A DNA stretch of 10,437 bases from Halieaceae bacterium (lineage in GTDB: Bacteria > Pseudomonadota > Gammaproteobacteria > Pseudomonadales > Halieaceae): NCBI GenBank assembly GCA_003331685.1, contig QOPK01000067.1, forward strand, positions 1 to 10,437, in the 5' to 3' direction. The number at the start of each line of letters is the position of its first letter. Position 1 is the first letter of the stretch. The notes below the pieces were generated by a model. It was given only the letters and a program-made list of their open reading frames with translations, made no database searches and was not told the DNA's origin. This document shows positions 6,760 through 10,437 of this stretch, piece by piece. Position numbers and translations under genes: made by a program.

Positions 6760-9700
6760 CGTCATACCCAAAAATCTAGGGCGAACCGTCTGGCCACTGA
6801 TGGTGATGGCTCTGGTAAGTCTTGCCATCTATGTCAGTGGTGGTCGTCTGCTTCTGGGCGCCCTGCCGCGAGTTCAGCCGGATATAGAGCAGCTACTGTC
6901 CCAGCGATTTTCGGGCGACATTCGCGTCGGGCAGATCAATGGCGCCATGGAGGGATTTTCGCCGAGGTTGGACTTGACTGATTTCGTGGTGCTGGACAGC
7001 CAGACGGGTGCGGCTATTTCGTTACCCAAAGCCAGCATCAGGTTGGATCCTTGGGAGAGTCTTCTCAGCGGTGCCCCGCGCTTTGATGAACTCACGCTGA
7101 TCGGGCCGCGTATCGAGTGGAGTGGCGAGTCCGGCACCGACCCGATAGTGATCCCCGCGGGGCTGCGGGATTTCTTGGGCAGCTTCGGTCGCTTACAGGT
7201 TCGTGATGCTCACCTGATCGGTGAAGTGGACCGGGATGGCGTGTCGATGATCCTCGAATCATTGACGGTTGATATCGATCTGGCGCGTGACAGAAGCCGT
7301 CGTATTCTAAGAGTTTCTGTCGATTCTCCAGATGGCCGTCTATTGTCTGCCGAGGGGTACGGGACAGGTAATCCTTTCGATCTCAACCAGTTTTCGGGTG
7401 AGTTGCAGGGTAGCCTCAGCGCTGCCGGTTTGTCTCATTTGGCACGGTGGCAACAACGGGATCTGACAGCCGAAGGGCAGGTGGATTTTTGGTTTGCGAT
7501 CGCGCAGGGGCGACCTACCGCAGTGTTGCAGATAGATCTGACGCAGATCGAAGTGACCGGCCAGACACCCCTTAGTTTGGCGCAACTGCGTGTAGACAGT
7601 GTTTTTGAGGGCCCATTTGATCAGGCGACAATCTGGATTGATAACGCGTCGTTGACGGCTGATGACCAGACATTCCTGCTTCCCCGGATACACATGCATC
7701 GTCTTGGACAGGGCTGGAAGATGCTGACCGATCGCTTTGAGGTGTCGCCTCTGATAACGGCTTTGCGTGGGAGCGAATTACTTCCCGATAAAGCGAACGA
7801 AATTTTAAAGGCGCTCAGTCCAGCTGGCATCGTCGATAGCCTGGCGCTGACCTTGGAAGCGCTTGACCGGCCACTGCACCGTTGGGAGTTGGCGGCCACT
7901 GTCACCGATGCCACAACGGATCCGGACCCTTTCAGGAAAGTGCCTGGACTCGTCGGCGTCGATGCCTCGATTGTCGCCAATGAGGAAGGTGCGACCGCCT
8001 GGTTCGATACCAAGGACTTTGAGCTGGTACTGCCCACCGCTTATCGAGAGCCCATCCGTCTGAATTCTGTGTTGGGAACGCTGGAGGGTCGTTGGCAGCG
8101 AGACGCTTTATTTCTGGAGCACGGGGTGCTGCTAGGGAGTGCCCCTGAGCATGATGCCGCGGTGCTGTTTGAAATCGATATCCCGTTTTCCAAACAGGCG
8201 TCGGTGCCACTCGAAATGAGGCTGGCAGCCTCGGTGCTGGATGCGCCTGTGGGTATTCGCAATGCTTACGTGCCATACCGAATGCCGGCTCCTGCCTATT
8301 CGTGGCTGCAACAGGCACTGCCGGTCGGGCAGATTGAGAGCGGGATTTTCTTATGGCATGGCGGTTTCAAACCCTACGGCCACCCCAGTCAAACCATGCA
8401 GCTGGCGGCTGATCTCTCTGGGGTGACGCTCGACTACCAGCCCGGTTGGCCAAGCGCACGCCTGACTAAAAGCAAGCTCCGCCTTGATGACACGCGAATT
8501 GATGCATGGTCTGTGCGGGGTCAGGTAGCAGAGCTCTCGCTCGTCGATACGGCCGTCAGCCTGCATGTGCGCAAGGATAATATCTGGCTGGATCTGCAGA
8601 CGCAGTCCAATGGCAAGCCCGGTGAAATCGTATCGGCACTGGAGCAATTACCGGCACTTTCTAAAGCTTACCCGGTCATGCGCGATCTGACCGTTGGTGG
8701 TGATGATCCCACTACAACCAGCGTAAATGTCAGATTTGACTTGCGCAATCTAGGCCCGACGCTAAATGTGGATGTCGATATTGCGCTGATCAACGCCACA
8801 GTGGCTTCTGCGCTTCTTGATCTGCAGGCGGCGTCACTGGGTGGCGAGTTGCGTTATCGCACTCAGTCTGGATTCGAGAGCACTGGTATCACGGCGCGTG
8901 TTTTTGATCGGCAAGTTGCTGTTGATATCGGTCCCGAGCTTGCGACAGCACCTGACACTGTGTTGGCGGCGCGGCTTGATTTTGAAGCAGCTGTGTCAGA
9001 CGTCTTATCCTGGCGGGATATCAACTATCCGCTTCCCGCCGAAGGGGCGGCAGCCGTCACAGTGGCTATCAATGTGGCTAGCGAGGTGGCGGTTGATATC
9101 GAATCAGATCTCGAGGGCATTTCGGTGGATCTGCCTCTTCCTTGGGGGAAGCCTGCCGATGCCAGAGCGCCGCTGAAAGTCAGCTGGCGGGATCGCGAAT
9201 GGGCCGCATGGGAGGTTTTCTGGTTTGGCAGGGCGTCTGCGATCGCCGATACCTCTGAGGCTGGGGCGATTTCCGCTATCCTCGACGTGACCCCCAGAAC
9301 TCGACCGTTGCAATGGCCGCTTTTAGCACCCGAACCTGGGTTGCGCGTGACCGGATTTTTGCCGTCTCTAGATCCTTCAGACTGGCAGGACACGATCGAA
9401 CTATTCTCGGTGGAGGCAGGACCGGCTAGCCCAACGGTAACGATTGATGCACTGAAGATCGGGCGGCTGCTGTGGCGTGGCGAAGAGCTGGGCGACCTGT
9501 CACTCAACGCCAATCTGGAGGGTGAGACGTTGTATGCGGGTTTTGAGCTGCCCTGGCTTCGTGGTCAAACTCAACAGTTCATCAGTGCGCCGGTATCGGA
9601 CTCGGCGGCGGCGTTACAGGCCAGTCTGGAGCGTGAGTTGCGCATTGAGTATCTGAACCTCGAGGGCCTGCCGCAGGTAAGCGGCCAGTGGGCTGAGCGG

Positions 9701-10437
9701 GCTAGGCCGCCAGACCCTCAAGGCGCGCTGGGCGCCTGGATGCGCCAACTTCATGTGTCTGTTGAGGGTATCCATCGGGCCGATACCAAATTGGGTGATC
9801 TGGATCTGACAATCGATTACGTGGAGGATGAGGGCTGGCGGTTCAGAGAGGTGACGGGCAATTTTCTCGGCATCAATTGGTTGCCAAAAACCCGCATGAT
9901 CTGGCAGTCCAGTGAAGAGGGCGAGTCGACCACGCTCTCACTCGCTGCAGAGCTTCAAGATGTGGCCACATCTCTCACCTTGGTCGGCGTCCCCCCGCTG
10001 GTAGAAACTGAGCGCGGCAGGTTGGATGCTAAGTGGCAATGGCCGGGCAGTCCCGCCGATTTCGAGTTGACCGCGATGACCGGTGATATGGAATTGGAGA
10101 TGGAGACCGGATCGTTTGTTACGGCCAATGCGGAGGCGACCGGGGCGCTACGTTTGCTGAGTTTGCTGAATCTCTCGGGTTTGTTTCGTAGAGCCAATAT
10201 GAATCAGCTATTTGATCCTGGCGTGACATTCGATAGCGCAGGGGGCACCTTTAATTTTTCTCAGGGCAATTTGCGCATCCCTGAATTTGCCATCGAGGGG
10301 TCTGGCGGATACTTTACTTTCAGCAGTGATATCGACCTTGTTGCCGAGACGCTGGACGGCGAGTTGGTGGTGACGCTGCCGCTGGTCGAAAATATTCCCT
10401 GGGTGGCAGCGCTTGCCGGGGGATTACCCGTAGCTGC
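6752..10437 (+). CDS. yhdP: YhdP, AsmA-like envelope protein (DUF3971 / AsmA_2), 3'-truncated by the window edge
   Basis: The frame is open from ATG 6752 to the edge: 1228 complete codons with no stop by manual translation. YhdP is a very large inner-membrane-anchored periplasmic protein of the AsmA/TamB group that, with TamB and YdbH, is implicated in moving phospholipids to the outer membrane. The N-terminal membrane anchor is about residues 12-33 (VWPLMVMALVSLAIYVSGG). It is followed by an AsmA-like start (PDIEQLLSQRFSGDIRVGQINGAMEGFSPRLDL). The DUF3971-type segment AYSWLQQALPVGQIESGIFLWHGGF is near residues 510-540. Close to the edge are FDSAGGTFNFSQGNLRIPEFAIEGSGG and then LPLVENIPWVAALAGGLPVAA (from about residue 1206), which mark the conserved C-terminal region. 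E. coli YhdP has about 1266 residues, so only the last few dozen residues should be missing. It overlaps maf by eight bases. The rng gene that usually lies between maf and yhdP is absent. Confidence 0.95.
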   Translation, partial: MVSVIPKNLGRTVWPLMVMALVSLAIYVSGGRLLLGALPRVQPDIEQLLSQRFSGDIRVGQINGAMEGFSPRLDLTDFVVLDSQTGAAISLPKASIRLDPWESLLSGAPRFDELTLIGPRIEWSGESGTDPIVIPAGLRDFLGSFGRLQVRDAHLIGEVDRDGVSMILESLTVDIDLARDRSRRILRVSVDSPDGRLLSAEGYGTGNPFDLNQFSGELQGSLSAAGLSHLARWQQRDLTAEGQVDFWFAIAQGRPTAVLQIDLTQIEVTGQTPLSLAQLRVDSVFEGPFDQATIWIDNASLTADDQTFLLPRIHMHRLGQGWKMLTDRFEVSPLITALRGSELLPDKANEILKALSPAGIVDSLALTLEALDRPLHRWELAATVTDATTDPDPFRKVPGLVGVDASIVANEEGATAWFDTKDFELVLPTAYREPIRLNSVLGTLEGRWQRDALFLEHGVLLGSAPEHDAAVLFEIDIPFSKQASVPLEMRLAASVLDAPVGIRNAYVPYRMPAPAYSWLQQALPVGQIESGIFLWHGGFKPYGHPSQTMQLAADLSGVTLDYQPGWPSARLTKSKLRLDDTRIDAWSVRGQVAELSLVDTAVSLHVRKDNIWLDLQTQSNGKPGEIVSALEQLPALSKAYPVMRDLTVGGDDPTTTSVNVRFDLRNLGPTLNVDVDIALINATVASALLDLQAASLGGELRYRTQSGFESTGITARVFDRQVAVDIGPELATAPDTVLAARLDFEAAVSDVLSWRDINYPLPAEGAAAVTVAINVASEVAVDIESDLEGISVDLPLPWGKPADARAPLKVSWRDREWAAWEVFWFGRASAIADTSEAGAISAILDVTPRTRPLQWPLLAPEPGLRVTGFLPSLDPSDWQDTIELFSVEAGPASPTVTIDALKIGRLLWRGEELGDLSLNANLEGETLYAGFELPWLRGQTQQFISAPVSDSAAALQASLERELRIEYLNLEGLPQVSGQWAERARPPDPQGALGAWMRQLHVSVEGIHRADTKLGDLDLTIDYVEDEGWRFREVTGNFLGINWLPKTRMIWQSSEEGESTTLSLAAELQDVATSLTLVGVPPLVETERGRLDAKWQWPGSPADFELTAMTGDMELEMETGSFVTANAEATGALRLLSLLNLSGLFRRANMNQLFDPGVTFDSAGGTFNFSQGNLRIPEFAIEGSGGYFTFSSDIDLVAETLDGELVVTLPLVENIPWVAALAGGLPVA

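Noticed and set aside
7621..8037. 138-residue minus-strand frame inside yhdP, and several similar ones
   Set aside because: The plus-strand yhdP frame is continuous with sensible protein sequence throughout; the antisense frames are Ser/Arg-rich shadows without motifs.
1..10437. Novel defence, mobile or accessory system
   Set aside because: Every long coding frame is accounted for by known housekeeping families; no transposase, integrase, repeat array, toxin-antitoxin pair or compositional island is visible.

Overview
This window is chromosomal housekeeping DNA from a gammaproteobacterium. It has moderately high GC by eye and dense, overlapping genes. Divergent gatCAB and mreBCD operons sharing one intergenic region, followed by maf and yhdP, match the arrangement I know from Pseudomonas and related Pseudomonadales/Cellvibrionales-type lineages. 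Enterobacteria lack gatCAB. I cannot place the genus from sequence alone. There is no sign of mobile DNA, CRISPR, phage genes, tRNA or rRNA.

Layout. Left edge: the 3' part of a plus-strand Smr-domain gene, whose end overlaps the end of gatB tail to tail by 10 bases. Minus strand, 379-3592: gatC-gatA-gatB, with 1-base and 4-base overlaps, encoding the tRNA-dependent amidotransferase GatCAB. Then a 216-base divergent intergenic region holding an extended imperfect inverted repeat. Plus strand from 3809 to the right edge: mreB-mreC-mreD-maf-yhdP, with only a 22-base gap after mreB and overlaps after that. yhdP runs off the right edge.

How the genes work together. GatCAB amidates misacylated Asp-tRNA(Asn) and/or Glu-tRNA(Gln). 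MreB, MreC and MreD form the inner-membrane rod-shape scaffold that directs lateral peptidoglycan synthesis. Maf (YhdE type) removes non-canonical or excess nucleoside triphosphates. YhdP is an AsmA-like envelope protein implicated in phospholipid movement toward the outer membrane. The plus-strand cluster is therefore an envelope and shape operon with a nucleotide-housekeeping gene embedded in it.

I found no evidence of a novel system. The points most worth a second look are the probable ATT start of mreC (missed by ATG/GTG/TTG-only gene calling), the absence of rng (RNase G) from its usual place between maf and yhdP, and the inverted repeat between the two divergent operons.
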